A stretch of 64,000 bases of DNA, taken from contig CM067568.1 of the NCBI GenBank assembly GCA_034336665.1, forward strand, positions 40,776,770 to 40,840,769. The letters are read 5' to 3'. Shown here in pieces: positions 13,001 through 25,822 of this stretch (within the stretch, counting starts at the first letter, position 1; every line of letters starts with the position of its first letter). Source of the DNA: Luscinia megarhynchos. Lineage: Eukaryota > Chordata > Aves > Passeriformes > Turdidae. Under the pieces are notes generated by a model. The model was not told the DNA's origin and ran no database searches. It saw only the letters and a list, made by a program, of their open reading frames with translations. The translations under genes and the position numbers were made by a program.

Positions 13001-16000
13001 CCATTGTTTGAGAAGAAGTAGGAAAGCCAAAGTAGTAGTTTGCTGCAGCCACCATGATCCAGCACAAGCAAGCTGTTCATTGGGAAGTGCTGGGCCAGGC
13101 TATTGCTGTGCCTGACCTGATGCTCCTTGATCTGAGAAAAATAATACAGAATGTGAAAGGTATTCTCACCTCCAGAATAGTAAAGATTTAATTGATAGTG
13201 CTTCCATGAACAAGTGAGCTCCTGAGTTAGCAGCTGTGTAAGTTGTGAAAATCTCTTGTGCAGGCTCTTTCTGTCTGTGTATGTAGGGTGTGGAGGGGGA
13301 CCATTCCTCCTCTGCCTTGTCTTGGTGCCTCACATCACAAAGATGGGTGCAAGATTCTCACAGACTGTGCATCTGAAGTATTCCCCAGGTGCAAGGCACA
13401 AATAAGTCAATCGCTGACAGTACAGTGTCCATGTAAGTTTCAGTGCATCCTCATCTCAGTAATCCTGTAAGCTCAGCAGGGAGCTTAAATGGAGATTTCA
13501 AATGGCTGGAGCCTGCCCTTGCTGGATACTGAGCCACTAAATGTAACTATGCCCAATTTGATGCAATCAGTGCTCTCAGGCTCAAGAGGAGTAGAGTGTG
13601 GAAGTGGAATGTACAGGGACAAGTATGGATGGCTAGTGCTGATGGATGGAATAAGAAAGAACAGAGGTTTTAAAAGCAACTAAAAATGCTGGGGAAGCTG
13701 GATTGTAAGGTAGCCCAAGAATGCGTGCAGGACTGGAGAACTGGGTCCAAGATGCCAAGATGAGCTGTGTGAATCTTGGGATTCGAGTGGTGTCTGTGGA
13801 AAGAGAAGGTTAAAGAGACATGTAAGGAGATGTCTCATAATATTGCAAAAAGAGTAAGACATGGCGTTTTAATTTTAGGGGATGGAAGGGGGTATTCAGT
13901 GGCTCTTTTCTTTTGTACTATTTCTTGTCAGGAGTAGAAGGGATTGTTTTTTACTAGAAGGGATGTACTATCAGGTGTGGGTGGATGTGGAAGGCATCAA
14001 GAGTGGTCTCTGTCTCCTGAGACATATAAGGCATTTTAGGGTGAAAACTGGACTGGAACAGAAAAGGTATGTTACACTTCAAGCAATGGGTATGTGGCCC
14101 ACACAATAAAAGTCTGGCCTGACTCAGATTTTCTTTAGAAGATTCCACTTCTTATTTCTTAATTAGTTCATGTTTGTCTTAAGTATTATTATGGATATTA
14201 AAATTGAGAAATCCTAACACATACACATGTTTACCTACATAAGCAGAGTAGTTCCTGACATTCACTGACCTTTGTCACCAAACAAAACCTGTAGTAGTCA
14301 TGCTGACATGGCTGTGTTCTAATGTAGTTTTAGAGTTGGGTGATATTTATCTCGGAGACAGCTGTAACTCATCAGCTGAAAAACGCTTTATTGAGTCAGG
14401 ATGTGTGCAGGGACATTGAAATCAATTGTTATTTACCTGGTAATGAATAACTGTGATGAACCAGTGGAATCTGTCATGGAAAGTTTTATAGCAGGCTTTA
14501 ATTTTTATTTTTTTTTAAATCCTGGTCTGCCAGAGAGGTTAACATTTTGTTTTGAAGTACTGTGATTCTGACCTTGGGTGCCTTGGCATTTCTGTGCTTT
14601 GAAGTGTCGGTTTTGAATTTCAACATATGGTCCCAGCAGCACATCCCCATCATGTGACCCAGTGACACCAAGTGCAGTTGCATATAGAGAAACTGCCTCT
14701 CTCTGCTCTTGTGTGTACCAGGAGACCAAGATCCTCCCATGAAAATGCAGTGGAACAAAACTTGCAAGCTCATTACCCAATTTTTATACAGTCTGGAGAG
14801 CATAAGCTTTGTTATCAAGCAAAATAGACTTCCAGCTAACTGGTATCTTACCTGTATCCCTAGATAATGCTATATACAGCATGTGAGAAATAACAGTAGC
14901 AGGAGGAAATGTAGTTTCTACACCCCAGACTGGGTGATGCTGTACTAGGAAAGCAGAAATACTTATCTTACTTTTCTTCCAGCCAGTATATGGAGTTGCT
15001 GCTATTACTAGAAATGTGTGCTTACTCAAGGGTATTACTCAACTCTTGGAACAAGTTTAGCTGCAGTAATTTCTCAGGTTAATGTCATAGTTTAGATAAG
15101 TGCAATATTTCCTTCTGGTTTTTTTCCTTGAATTTCCTGCCTTTTTTGATGAGGATAATCTTATTTCCAAAACACATGGTGTTTCAGTATCTGATACATT
15201 TCTGTGTAGGATAACAAACTTCAGTAGCTGTCAGGAAAATCCAGCTCCTTGTTTAAAAACTGATGTATTCAAGTTGGTGATAACAGATACTGAACATACC
15301 AGAAAAGAGTCAGGAACCTGTTGCTTATCCATATCATATGGGTAATTCTTGCTCAAGAGGCCATCAACTTCCCTCATTCTTATTCCACACATGCACTGCT
15401 ACCCTGAAAAGTTCGTGGAGAGATGTCCAGTCTCTGGGCATTGTCTGGTCTCTTATTGAAAGGTTCAGCAAAGTGCAAAGTTCAGAGAAGGTTTTTGTGT
15501 AGCTGAAATTTGCATGGTTGAGTCCACAGGGCAAGTTTTAAAGGTTCTTTATTTGGCCCTTCCACTTTTAAAAAGTATAGTGTTTCACAATACAGCTCAT
15601 GATTGTTTGTTTGGAGGTTTTCTTGGACCTCAGGTAGTCATTAGTGTGTCACTCTTTTGCAGGTTATACTGGAGAGCTTGTACTGAGAGCACTCTCCAAG
15701 ATAAGAAGTAAATGTAAATACTAGACAACAGCTGCTCATTGCTCAGAGAGACTTCTCAGCTGGAGTGCTGTCAGAGGAGTATTAGAGCAATTTTCACAAA
15801 ATCACAGTCTTGTCTGTTTGCAGTTTGTAAGGGTTAGGGAGCTGGAATTGTGTGGTACTGTTTGCATGGAGTCAGTTTACCCCTGATGGGTTGTCCTGAA
15901 CAAAGATTTGATCATACTATGAGTTTTCAGGGGTCTGAAGCCTACAAAAGGTTCTGAGCAAGTTGTGACTTTTGGTTGTGTTTTTTTAAATTTTGGTATG

Positions 16001-19000
16001 AATTTGGTTTGGTTTTGTTTGGTTGGTTTTTATTTGCCTTGAATAGTGGTAGAAATGCATGTCTATGGTGTACTGTATGGAAGAGAGAGTGAGAGCACAA
16101 TAGACAAAATTGAAGTTAGCTGATGCTTCTGAAAAACATCAACCTCATGTTTTATTATTGTTTTTCTTACAAAAGGAGGCAATTCATTAGTGGCAAAGAG
16201 CAGCAGCTTACTTACAAAGAGAAAGGCCTTGAGGCAATTTACTGTGAGTTGTAAGGAACACTGTTCCAGATCCTGAGAACTCTTTCCAGTTTATCAACTG
16301 ACTGTCTTAACTGGCACAACTGTCTTGGGCTCATCAAGCTTGGGGGCTGCCTTATGACATTTGCCCTCATGGACAAAGCCATTGTCAGTGCAGTGTAATG
16401 TCACTGTGGAAACATGTCACTGATTTTAGGTATTTACGGGTATCATTAGGGACATCGATTTCAATTTTCTTCTCAAAGTGGAATTTGGAAAATATATGTG
16501 TGTGTGTGTATTTATGTATGGCATAACCCCACTTCTTGGTGCAGGAATAAGTAAACCTTTTGAAGGAAATTAATGAAAAGCTTTGCTTTCATGTTCTGGA
16601 ATTTCTCTAGCCCTGCTAGAAGCAGGATAGCCCTTCTACTATGTGGGTGGGATGTCCTTATTAGAACAGCAGAGATGCTAACGAGCTCCCTGAAAACATT
16701 TCTGTAGATGTGTGCTCAGATGAACTCATGGATGTAGTCTGGAGAAATTACTAAATGTTTAATGCTCAAGTGAGTCAGTGGCTTGAGATGTGGAATCTGA
16801 GACTCATCTGAACCGTTTCTGTTCCATTTAATAAAATGAAGGACATTTTATATTAGGTTCTAGCTCAGAAGGGTGAATGAGGCTAGTAGGGGGAGTTAAC
16901 CAGAAGGTTGAAGGAGATACTGTGAAGTATCAGGTACTGGCAACCATCAGGGGTGGCACGTCAGAGTAGATGGAGTGCAGATCTGGCATGGAATGCCTCT
17001 TCTTCACATGTACCATTTAAAAACTGATAATCATTAATAATTGTGTAGGTGTTAGAGCAGTGACAATTCAAATTAAACCTCTCAACGTTTTGATCTGTTC
17101 TATGAAGTGGAGTGTGGTGCTTGGGTCAAGGGAGTCCAAAGTCTAGCTCTAAAAAACAAGAAACAGATTGAGGAGAAAAGAAGAATTTTAAACTAGGCTT
17201 TAGCTCAGCACTTTATCCAGTTCAGAGAAACCTTCATAAAGGTGGTGCAATTCCTATGATAACTGTGACAAACATGTTACACTTGCCAATCTGTATAAAG
17301 TGTGTGATCTGAGGCAGTTAATATGATCTTGGCAGGAAATATGGAATATGTGCAGGCTAAATATTGCTTAATTTAGCTACTGAAGTTCTTATGTGCAAGA
17401 TGGAAAATGATCCTGACTCACAAAACAAGAAATTGTCCTTAATGTGAGAAAAAAAAATCCATAAATTTGGTTCTGAAAAATATCCTTACGTCTATGTAGA
17501 TTTTCTTAATGGAAATTAATTCTGTATTTTCTAATATTTGCTCACCTCTTTCATATATAATCTTTTATTAGTCTTAAAATCAGACTTCTCAGTTTATATA
17601 AAATCCAAATTTTAAAAGGTGAATTACAATCCAAATTACTCAAGGTGAATAAAAGACTCCCTATGATTAAATTAAAGATACCAGGATGGTCTTATTTACA
17701 TTAATCCTGAGATAAATTGAATATAAACTGATGTCAGCATGAATATTTAGTGGGGGGGAAAAAACAAAAAACTTTTAAACAAGGCTTCCCTAGGAAGCTT
17801 TTTTGTTGCTGTTGATCCAAATTCTTTTGCTGCACTTTCTGCTTCTCTGTGAAGGTTTCTGTTAAGGGCTGGTCTAGAGCTGAAAGGGCAGCAGGTGTTT
17901 TGAAGCCCAGATTGCCTTTTGAAAATTTAGACCAGAGTGGAAATGTGAAGACTGTAGAGATGCTACTGAATTATGAAGGATTTCCAGCATTTTCTGTAGC
18001 TGCTAATACTCTGGCTACAACTAGGATGTGAGATCTTTCACTTTATCAGCAATCTGATACCATAATGTGTGCTCTCAAATTAGTAGGGCTCACACCTGTG
18101 GATTCCATTTGCTGTCTAGTAGAGCTTCCTTTGTAATTATTCTGAAGAGTAAAGGATGGAAATGATCCCTTCTCTTTCCATGCAGAAGTCATTTTGCTTT
18201 TTAACTGTACCATGGGTATGATGAAGTACTGTTGTGCCCAAGTCTGCCATACCTCACTGAAGTCTGGCTGGAGACCTGCCAAGTTGCAGATGTCGGTTAG
18301 GTCTGTGGAAATTGTAAGTTTTTGGAAGAATCTTCTGTAAGAAGGTTCCTTCTTCACCCAGCCTACCAGGAGCACCTAACATGGCTTTCAGCTCAGTGGC
18401 TGGGCCAAAGTTTAGAGGAACTTGATGTATAAGATCCTGTCTGTTCATAAACTGTAAACCTATGAGCTTTGAGTTTTATTAGATGCCTAAGGTTAGGTGG
18501 TGTATATATCCCTAAAGTGTTTCTTCCTGTTAACAGTTATGTACCCTTTGTTTATAGAGAGCTGCATCCATAAAAGACAGAAATGAGGTCATGCAGATAG
18601 GGAAAAACAGATAGGTCATGCAGGGGGAAATCTGAGAAATGCTATTTCCCCACTCTCTGCATGTTTGGAGCCTCGCTGTCTTTATACAGTGACTTCAGAA
18701 AAGTTGCTATCTCAGGTGCAGACCTTCTGCCTCTCCTTTAGCTCTAGAGAACAGTCAATCCTAGGGCTTTTTTTTCTTCCTGGAGGGATTGATACTTGCT
18801 CCTAACTTATAAATGTTTCACAACTCAAAATGAGACTGAAGAAAAAGTAAACAAGGAGACCCATAGGAGAGGGAAAAAAAAACCAACCTGCTTTTCTTTT
18901 CAGAGATTGAAATTTAATTAAGTATTAGTGGAATGTGGTGTATGACCTGGGGGAGCAGGAGCAGTTGATGGATGACCTTGTAATGCTTTCTGGATCATCA

Positions 19001-19020
19001 CAGCTGTATTTAGAAAGCAT
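10088..19020. other. NRXN3 upstream intron, segment 3: no gene seen
   Basis: Intron without recognisable exons. It contains small low-complexity patches: a G/T-rich stretch at about 15978-16033 and a (TG)n run at about 16497-16509. Open frames here are short and unrelated to known proteins. Confidence 0.6.
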
Positions 19021-19240
19021 TGTAGTATATGAGGAAATATTATAGAGAGGGAAAAAAAGGAACAGAAGGCAAGATAAAATAAGGGGAAAGAAGAATATGA
19101 GAGGTAACACGACAGAAGCTGAAAATTAAGAACAGATAAGGGAATGTGCTTGTAGTCTGAAATACATGTGTGGAGACTGAATGTGGGAGCAGAGGATACA
19201 GAGAAAAATGAAAAAAAAAAGAAAAAAAAAAGCCCTGGAG
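19021..19240 (+). repeat. Purine-rich (A/G) tract
   Basis: A long stretch is dominated by A and G on the + strand, for example GAGAGGGAAAAAAAGGAAC near 19045 and two adjacent A10 runs near 19210-19230. The opposite strand is correspondingly pyrimidine-rich. Confidence 0.55.
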
Positions 19241-21109
19241 TGAGAGGACAGGTTATTTAATTTGTTCGTGACTTGTTGAGGGATTAAACCAGCCAAGTCA
19301 GTATTATTCTTCTAGGCACCCCCGTTCCAGAGGGACAGAGAGGACTGGTTGCCCAGTTCCCTGGGTGCAACCCCAGGCACAAACAACATGGCAAGGCTGG
19401 GCAAACCAAATCTGCTGGAGGCAGAGAGGAGGTGAGGGGAGCTCCAGATTTGGGAGCCCATGAGCATCAAACATCCAGACTGGAAACAGTCTCCCCAGGG
19501 GGCTGTAGGATAATCCTGCAAATGGGAGGATGGCAGAAAGTTGTCATGGAAACAGAGGGCCTGAAAGATTGACTCTGAGCAGCAACAGGCCAGTGAGGCA
19601 GCCTAAGTAGGATTTATAGCACATTATACTGTGAAAAACAGGAGAAAATTACTGTAAAGGCAGAAATTATAGCACAACAGAACATATCAGCTCTGAGATC
19701 CATCTTGCTAATTAAAACAGCATATTCAGTGGTGGAGTGCATGATAAGCCTGTTAGCCTAAATGGGAAGATGTTATCAATACTTCATTATAAAGTTTATT
19801 GTCTTTAAAGTAACTCTGGAGGAGGGACAGGGAAGTGTGAAACCTGACTAACCAATGCCACTCTGTGTCCACTCCATGTACTTAATAAATGTCCATTCAC
19901 TGCTAAATCTTAAATCTCTGGAATGTCTTTGCCTCTTTAAATTTTCCAGGTATGGGCTATTTTGTGTGTATTTGAGGGGCTTAAATAAGGAGCCTAAGGA
20001 GAGGGAGGTGGAAGTGGAAGAGCTGTGCTAAGCAAATTTCAATATCTTACTGAAGTCAGACTGTGTCACCTGCATTTGAAAAAAAATGGAAGTGGGGGGG
20101 CAGGTGTTTCTGAAATAGGTCCTAATTTTGCATGGTTCTCTTAGCTGAGGATCTCAGATCCCATAATATGCCTGGTGAGAATTGTGAGAACTGATTCAAG
20201 GTCATATAGAAATCCATACTGGGGCTGTGAACTATTACAACTTTTTTTTCTGACCATGAAGTAATGTCTGTCTAGCCATTAGAAGAATTTTCTTTTTTCT
20301 TAACATTATTGCATCTCCCATGTCCTTTATTCAGCTTTATCCCTACAGTAATGAAATAACCACTTTTTGAGCTTTGGCTGCAGTAGTCCTAATTGACCTG
20401 ACAATTCCTGCATAATAGCACACATACAGAAGGTTTGAGTGAACACTGTTTAAAAAAATTAGCAGCTGGTGCAGTTTAATCCATGTAGTACATCATAATA
20501 CGCTGAGCAGGAGATAAAAAGCCCTAGGACACTTCTATTCAATGAAGTAATTAATATTCTTGTTTGAATATCAGCGTACTATTTAAGGAAAAAAATGAAA
20601 AATAAGAATAAAAACCCTGAAGCTCAATTATTGACACATTGGACTGGTGTGCTGCAAATGCTTTATTACAGAATCCAAGGCAGTGTGTCTTATGATGCTG
20701 GCTTTTAAGGTTTTAGCACATTACAGTACTGCATCAATGTTTAAAAATAACCTAAAACCCTCTACTTCATCAGCTTTGAATCCTTAACTGCAGTGAGTCT
20801 CTCATTTCTCGCTTCTTACTGTTTTCTTTACATCTTTGTGCACAATGTTTCCCTTAGCAGAAGGCTGTGGAAGGATTGGCGTAGGCAAACTGAACACCTT
20901 TAATGATGGAAGTGACAAAATAGTGATGGTGGCTCACGGCAAAGAAATTTAACAGGCTGTTCACTCCTAGTTTGTTGCAGCCAAGGCTTCCCTGCCTACT
21001 CCCCTTCTGGAGGGAGAGGCTTTGCAGGTAGAGGATCATTTCTGGGCAGATACAAGTAATCAGTGGGAAGATGGGGACTGATTATTCTTTCCTTCCTTGG
21101 CCTACCATG

Positions 21110-21308
21110 CTACTCTCACTCCCCCTCCACAGCCAGATGGGGCAAAAAAGCTGCAACAGAGGGGTTTTAGGTTGAGGCAAGAGCAGGGAGAGATCACTCA
21201 CCAACTGTTTCGGTGGTCAAACCAGACTCAACTCTTATGAGGACATTGGCATCTTCTCACAGAAGCTATCCCTGCAGCCAAAACCTTACCAAGGCAAACC
21301 CAATATAA
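21110..21308 (+). mobile_element. Degraded avian LTR fragment (5' and 3' parts joined, middle missing)
   Basis: The segment contains CTCACTCCCCCTCCACAG, then CAGGGAGAGATCACTCACC, then CCAGACTCAACTC. It then jumps to CTTCTCACAGAAGC and AACCTTACCAAGGCAAACC, ending near CAATATA. The first part can be checked inside this window: the reverse complement of 25670-25765 holds the same order of motifs (CTCCTCAGCTGGACAGG, then CAGGGAGAGATCACTTGCC). The last part fits the 3' end of the same avian LTR family as I remember it. It is an old copy with an internal deletion near 21238 and no coding sequence. Confidence 0.55.
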
Positions 21309-24300
21309 TTTCATACTTGAGATGTGTCTCTCTTGCCAGCTGCAGAAACAGAACTGTATTTCCTAATGAAGTTTGAAGTGCTGATGATCGTTGTTTGAGC
21401 AATTTCAGCTTGTGACTACTGGGAATTATGATGTGTAGATGTTTGTAACCGTGTGGATTTTTCTACCTGTGGTTTCTGCCAGTAAAGCCAAAGTAAGTTT
21501 TCTGTCTCTGCTTCTCTAAGGGCATATTTTTCTAAAGTGAAAGCTAAGCTGTAGTTTAAAAATACTGTGTGCACCCAGCCTGAAATACCAGGGTGTGTGA
21601 TCACAAGAGCAGATCTTATGCACTGAATAAAAGGCTACTTGGTTATGGTTACCTTTCAGTGAGATGAAACAATTTCTGTAGAGAATGGTACAGATGCTGC
21701 TCTGGCATCTGTGTCAGGAATACCATCCTCTCAGACACACCACTTGAGGGGTGGAAAAGAAAAGAAACACTATGTTAGCAAGGTTCAAGTGGGCTGAGCA
21801 GCTGAAGAGCAATGTGGGAAAGCATTCCAAGTGTCACCTGTTGAACTCATGTACTTTAATGCTAGTTGAAACTCAAGGTGTCTGATGGGTCAGTGCTTCT
21901 CTAACGTATTTTTAAAATGGCATAATCATTAAAGAGTAAAAACAATCCAAATGAAACCATCTTCTGTTTTGCTCTTCAGTATGTGAGAGGTACATAGAAC
22001 AGTAAGTGGGAAGTATAGAAGCAAGTCTATACAGAATAGTAATTTCAATATCTTTTATATTTTAAAATATATTAATTATAAAAAGGCAGGGGAGAGAGAT
22101 GAGATGTATGGATTTTTTAATCCTTTTCTGATTGCTTGTGATCTGAGAGCAGTTGGTCACTGAGGTTAGCATGTGATAGATTATATTTTGTGGTGGTTTT
22201 TGTGTGTTTTTTGAAAATAGTAGAGTAATGAATGTTTAATGAATTAGTATTTAATACTGTCTACATTACTGTTGGGCAATGTTGAGATCTTGGCAGTGAT
22301 GTCAAGTTAAACATTTCCACTGCTATTGCAATTGCATGGATGGTGTTGACTCTACTGTAAAAGTTTGTGAGAAGAACCAGTTCAATGATCCAGAAAAATA
22401 ATTCAAGAAAACCATTTTTGGTTTGGTTCACTCCAAGCACCTGTGTCAGCACAATGGCCAAAAGAACAGTGGGCAGAAATATAAACCCTCACCTCATTTC
22501 CTCACAAAGAGTGTGGAAAGCAGATACATAGCTAATATGTTGTACACAGCATTAGTGCAAAATGTACTGTTGTGACTTCAATATTCATTTCAGCTCCCAC
22601 TATTCACAGCCTCTGCTGCAAACAGTCTTATTGTTGTGCCTGGTTGAATTTGTCATTGGAATGTTTTCAAGGTCACTGAGTGTATGAAATCATTTTCTAT
22701 CTAGGTATTGATTAATCTACAAGCAGGTTGATAAGGGATGGATGAACCAAGCAGCTGGAATAACTGAATTCTAATTTTCTTAATCTTTTTCTTCAAGTCT
22801 GGCTTTCTGAGCAGTTTTTGTGTTGTTGTTATTGGCTGCAGTAGCAGCTGGTGCTCAAAAGTCTGATCCATTGGTTTTAGTGAGAGCTTTAGGGAAAGTG
22901 CCCTTGGGGTTTGTCCTAAAGAAGATCCAGTTGGCAAGACAGTTAAATGAATGACCTCCAGCCCATGCTGTCTGCTTTGCAGTCAGGCAGCAGCTCAAGT
23001 AAGCATATTCAGCATGAGCAGAGATTGTAAAAGATAGCACAGCCTCTTAGTGAGTTGTCAAACCCACTGCAATGACTTTGCTCACCTAGTAGTTGGTTTT
23101 GTGGAGTGTTTGGGTTTTTGTTTGTTTGGTTGATTTTTTTCCAAGGGGTATTAAAGCATGCCAAAGTACTGTGGCTGAGAGCTTTCACCAGAGAAAGCTG
23201 AGAGCTTTGCTTTGTATTTTAGGTAGAACTTTTACAACCGTGTTTCCAGAGCTCTTTCTGGTTCTTTTAGGATTTTGGTGAAGTCAGATCAAAACATGTT
23301 TCTTCTTTTGGAAGGACTGGCAGGTGCTGCTGAAAAGAACATTTTCATGCTCTCTTACAATATATGTGTCTTCATGTGTTCTAAAACTTTACATTTACCT
23401 CTCTCTTATATGTAGAAATAATTAATTACAGATATTGTTGCTTCCTCTCAGCTCTGCTCTTCACTCTTCACGTCCACTGGCCTCAATTCTTCATGTTTTT
23501 CTTTGTGTATTATTGTTAGTCTATCACTCTTTCTGTACTATGTTCCCTTCTGAGTACATGCCTTTTCCAAATTTGGTGTATTTGACTGGCCCTGATAACT
23601 ACTTGCTGCAGCCAGCACAAATGTGCTCTGAGTTGTACCACTTGGAGAAGCATGTTTGTGTGCTTTTAATGCTTGTCTAGTGGGAAAGCATGTCACTGTA
23701 ATGTCCTGGGGCTGCACCGTAGTAGTAGGAAAGGACTGTACTTCGTCATCTGTTTGCTGTGCTTTTACTTCCCAATAATGAAAATTGTAATAGAGAAATT
23801 GAAAGAGAAGAAAGTGATTCATCATGAAGAGTAGTGCCATTTTTATTTTGCCATCAGTATCTTGCATGTGTGCTTTTTGAAAGGAAAGATAGACAAAGGG
23901 AATTGGATTTCTAGATTTTGATTTCTATGCTAAAAAGTTGAACACTTTCTGATTATCATGCTTGCTATCCTCGACACCTTTTTTTTTGAGCAGAAGCAAC
24001 ATTAACTATATCCATTAAGTGCTGATGATGTGAATGCCAGGGGAACAGCTGTTAACAACATGGTTAAATTATATCATTTTTAAGTCTTTTATGCCATGTG
24101 ATAAACAAGGAAATTCTATTATTTTCTTTACCAAAGTACATGGGAAGATAAGAGGAAAGTCGTGGGTGATATTTTCTGACCAAATGTGGGAAATTCTGTG
24201 TGGTAAAATAGCCTTCTCTGTTAGTTCCTAATTTAGCATAAACTGTTTATCAGGATGTTAACTGTGTATTTGGTTTTTATGTAGCATAGGCAAAGTGACA

Positions 24301-24506
24301 GCAGGTATTTAAAAGAGAGCCCTTGTATGTTCATTCCTTTTGCTGTTCCCAAAGCAAATAATGCAGTTTCTGTTTAGTGAGATCATTTTACTCCCCCTAA
24401 ACTATGCTAATATTTCCAGTACAGATCAGAGCTTTAATACAGCAGTGTTCCATGAGGATGGAATAGAAATGCTTTCCCTCTGAAAAGTGATGATGTAATT
24501 GTTATT
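21309..24506. other. NRXN3 upstream intron, segment 4: no gene seen
   Basis: Intron with short G/T-rich patches (about 22188-22215 and 23100-23145). No exon, RNA gene or transposon is recognised. Confidence 0.6.
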
Positions 24507-24512
24507 TATGTG
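24507..24512 (+). repeat. Target-site duplication, left copy (TATGTG)
   Basis: TATGTG lies immediately before the TG end of the LTR insertion and is matched by an identical hexamer immediately after its CA end at 25817-25822. Confidence 0.75.
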
Positions 24513-24658
24513 TGTTGTGGTTTAACTTCAGTCAGCAACTAAGTACAATGCAGCTGCTGTCTCAGTCCCTGCCATTCTGAGCAGATGGGGAGGAGAATTG
24601 TGGGGGAAAAGTAAAACCTGTGGGTTGGCATAAGAACAGTTTAAGTGCTGAAGTTAAA

Positions 24659-24682
24659 CATAATAATAATAATGATGATGAA
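24659..24682 (+). repeat. Trinucleotide run (ATA/ATG) inside the LTR
   Basis: ATAATAATAATAATGATGATG is a remnant of the variable ATT-type microsatellite commonly found in this LTR on the opposite strand. Confidence 0.8.
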
Positions 24683-25150
24683 GACAGCAAACGTTTAAAA
24701 AGGAATAAAACTCAAAAAAGACAAGTAATGCACAATACCATTGCTCACCACTCACTGACTGATGCTCAGCCAAATCTTTCCAGTTTATAAACTGAGTGTG
24801 ACATTCTCTGGTATGAAGCATCCTTTTGGCCAGTTCTGGTCAGCTGCTCCCTCCTGGCTTCTTGTGCATTTGCTCACCAGCAGAGACTAGGAAGCTGAAA
24901 AGTCCTGGACCTAGGGTAAGAGATACTGAGCAACAGCTAAAAGCATTGTTGTTTGTCAACATTATTCTCATAGTAAATCCAAAACACAACACTGTTCCAG
25001 CTACTAGGAAGAAAATGAATTCTGTCTCAGCTGAAACTGGGACATGTAGGTATATTGTTATTCCACTGTCACACTTGAAAGCAGCCCATGGAGGTCCAAG
25101 TGGAGCAAAAATACACCTGCAGTCCATGGAAGAACACACAGTGGAACCAG

Positions 25151-25167
25151 GTGTGTGTGTGTGTGTG
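25151..25167 (+). repeat. (GT)n microsatellite
   Basis: A short uninterrupted GT run lies within the composite LTR. Confidence 0.9.
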
Positions 25168-25816
25168 CCTGACAGACTGTGACCCTTCGGGAAGCCTGCA
25201 CTGGAGAAGGGTCCTGCCAGGACCTGTGTCCCCATGATAAAGAGCCCATACTGGAGCAGATTTGCTGGCAGGACTCCTGAGTTTGTCAAAGGAACCACAC
25301 TGGAGCAGACTGTACCCCATGGAAGGGTCCCATGTTGTGTCAGCTTGTGAACAGTTGTAGCCCATGGGAAGGGGCTGTGTGAGAAGTTTGTGGAATTTTG
25401 TCTTCTGTGGGAGGGACCCCACTCAGAACCAGGGGAAGAGTGGGACGAAACAGTGGCAGAGACAGCGTGTCATGAACTAATCTGCTCCTCTTCACTGCTT
25501 GTGGGGGGAAGGTAGAGAAAAATGGAAGTGCAGTTGAGCCTGGGAAGAAGTTTTTGGGAGGGGAGGAGGTATTTCTAAGATTTAATTTCATTTATCATTA
25601 TCTTACCGTGATTTAATTACTAGTAAACTAATTTCTATAACTTCAGTCTGTTCATTTTGGCCATGACAGTAATGGCAAGTGATCTCTCCCTGTCCTTATC
25701 TTGACTCACGAGCCTTTCCTTATTATTTTCTCTTCCTGTCCAGCTGAGGAGGGGAGTGACACACTGGCTTTGGTGGGTTCCTGCTTTCCAGCCAGGGCCA
25801 GCTCATCACACCCACA

Positions 25817-25822
25817 TATGTG
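25817..25822 (+). repeat. Target-site duplication, right copy (TATGTG)
   Basis: Identical to 24507-24512 and located directly after the terminal CA of the LTR insertion. Confidence 0.75.

Larger units (their letters stand above)
24513..25816 (-). mobile_element. Composite LTR insertion of an endogenous retrovirus, non-coding, 1.3 kb
   Basis: The unit starts TGTTGTGG, ends CACCCACA and is flanked by TATGTG on both sides. A 6-bp duplication suits beta-like (ERVK-type) integration, while ERVL elements usually give 5 bp. It has two parts. 24513-25044 is the reverse complement of an LTR that begins TGTCCCAGTTTCAGC, carries a TATA box (TTTATAAACTGG, complement of 24781-24793) and ends CCACAACA. 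25045-25816 reads on the minus strand as the beginning of a second avian LTR (TGTGGGTGTGATGAGC) and contains loosely repeated CTGGAGCAG units. No gag, pol or env frame is present; the 152-codon open frame inside is not a viral protein I recognise. Family assignment is from memory. Confidence 0.75.

Noticed and set aside
24840..25298. 152-codon minus-strand frame inside the LTR insertion
   Set aside because: It lies across LTR sequence and the junction of the two LTR parts, with no retroviral protein motif.
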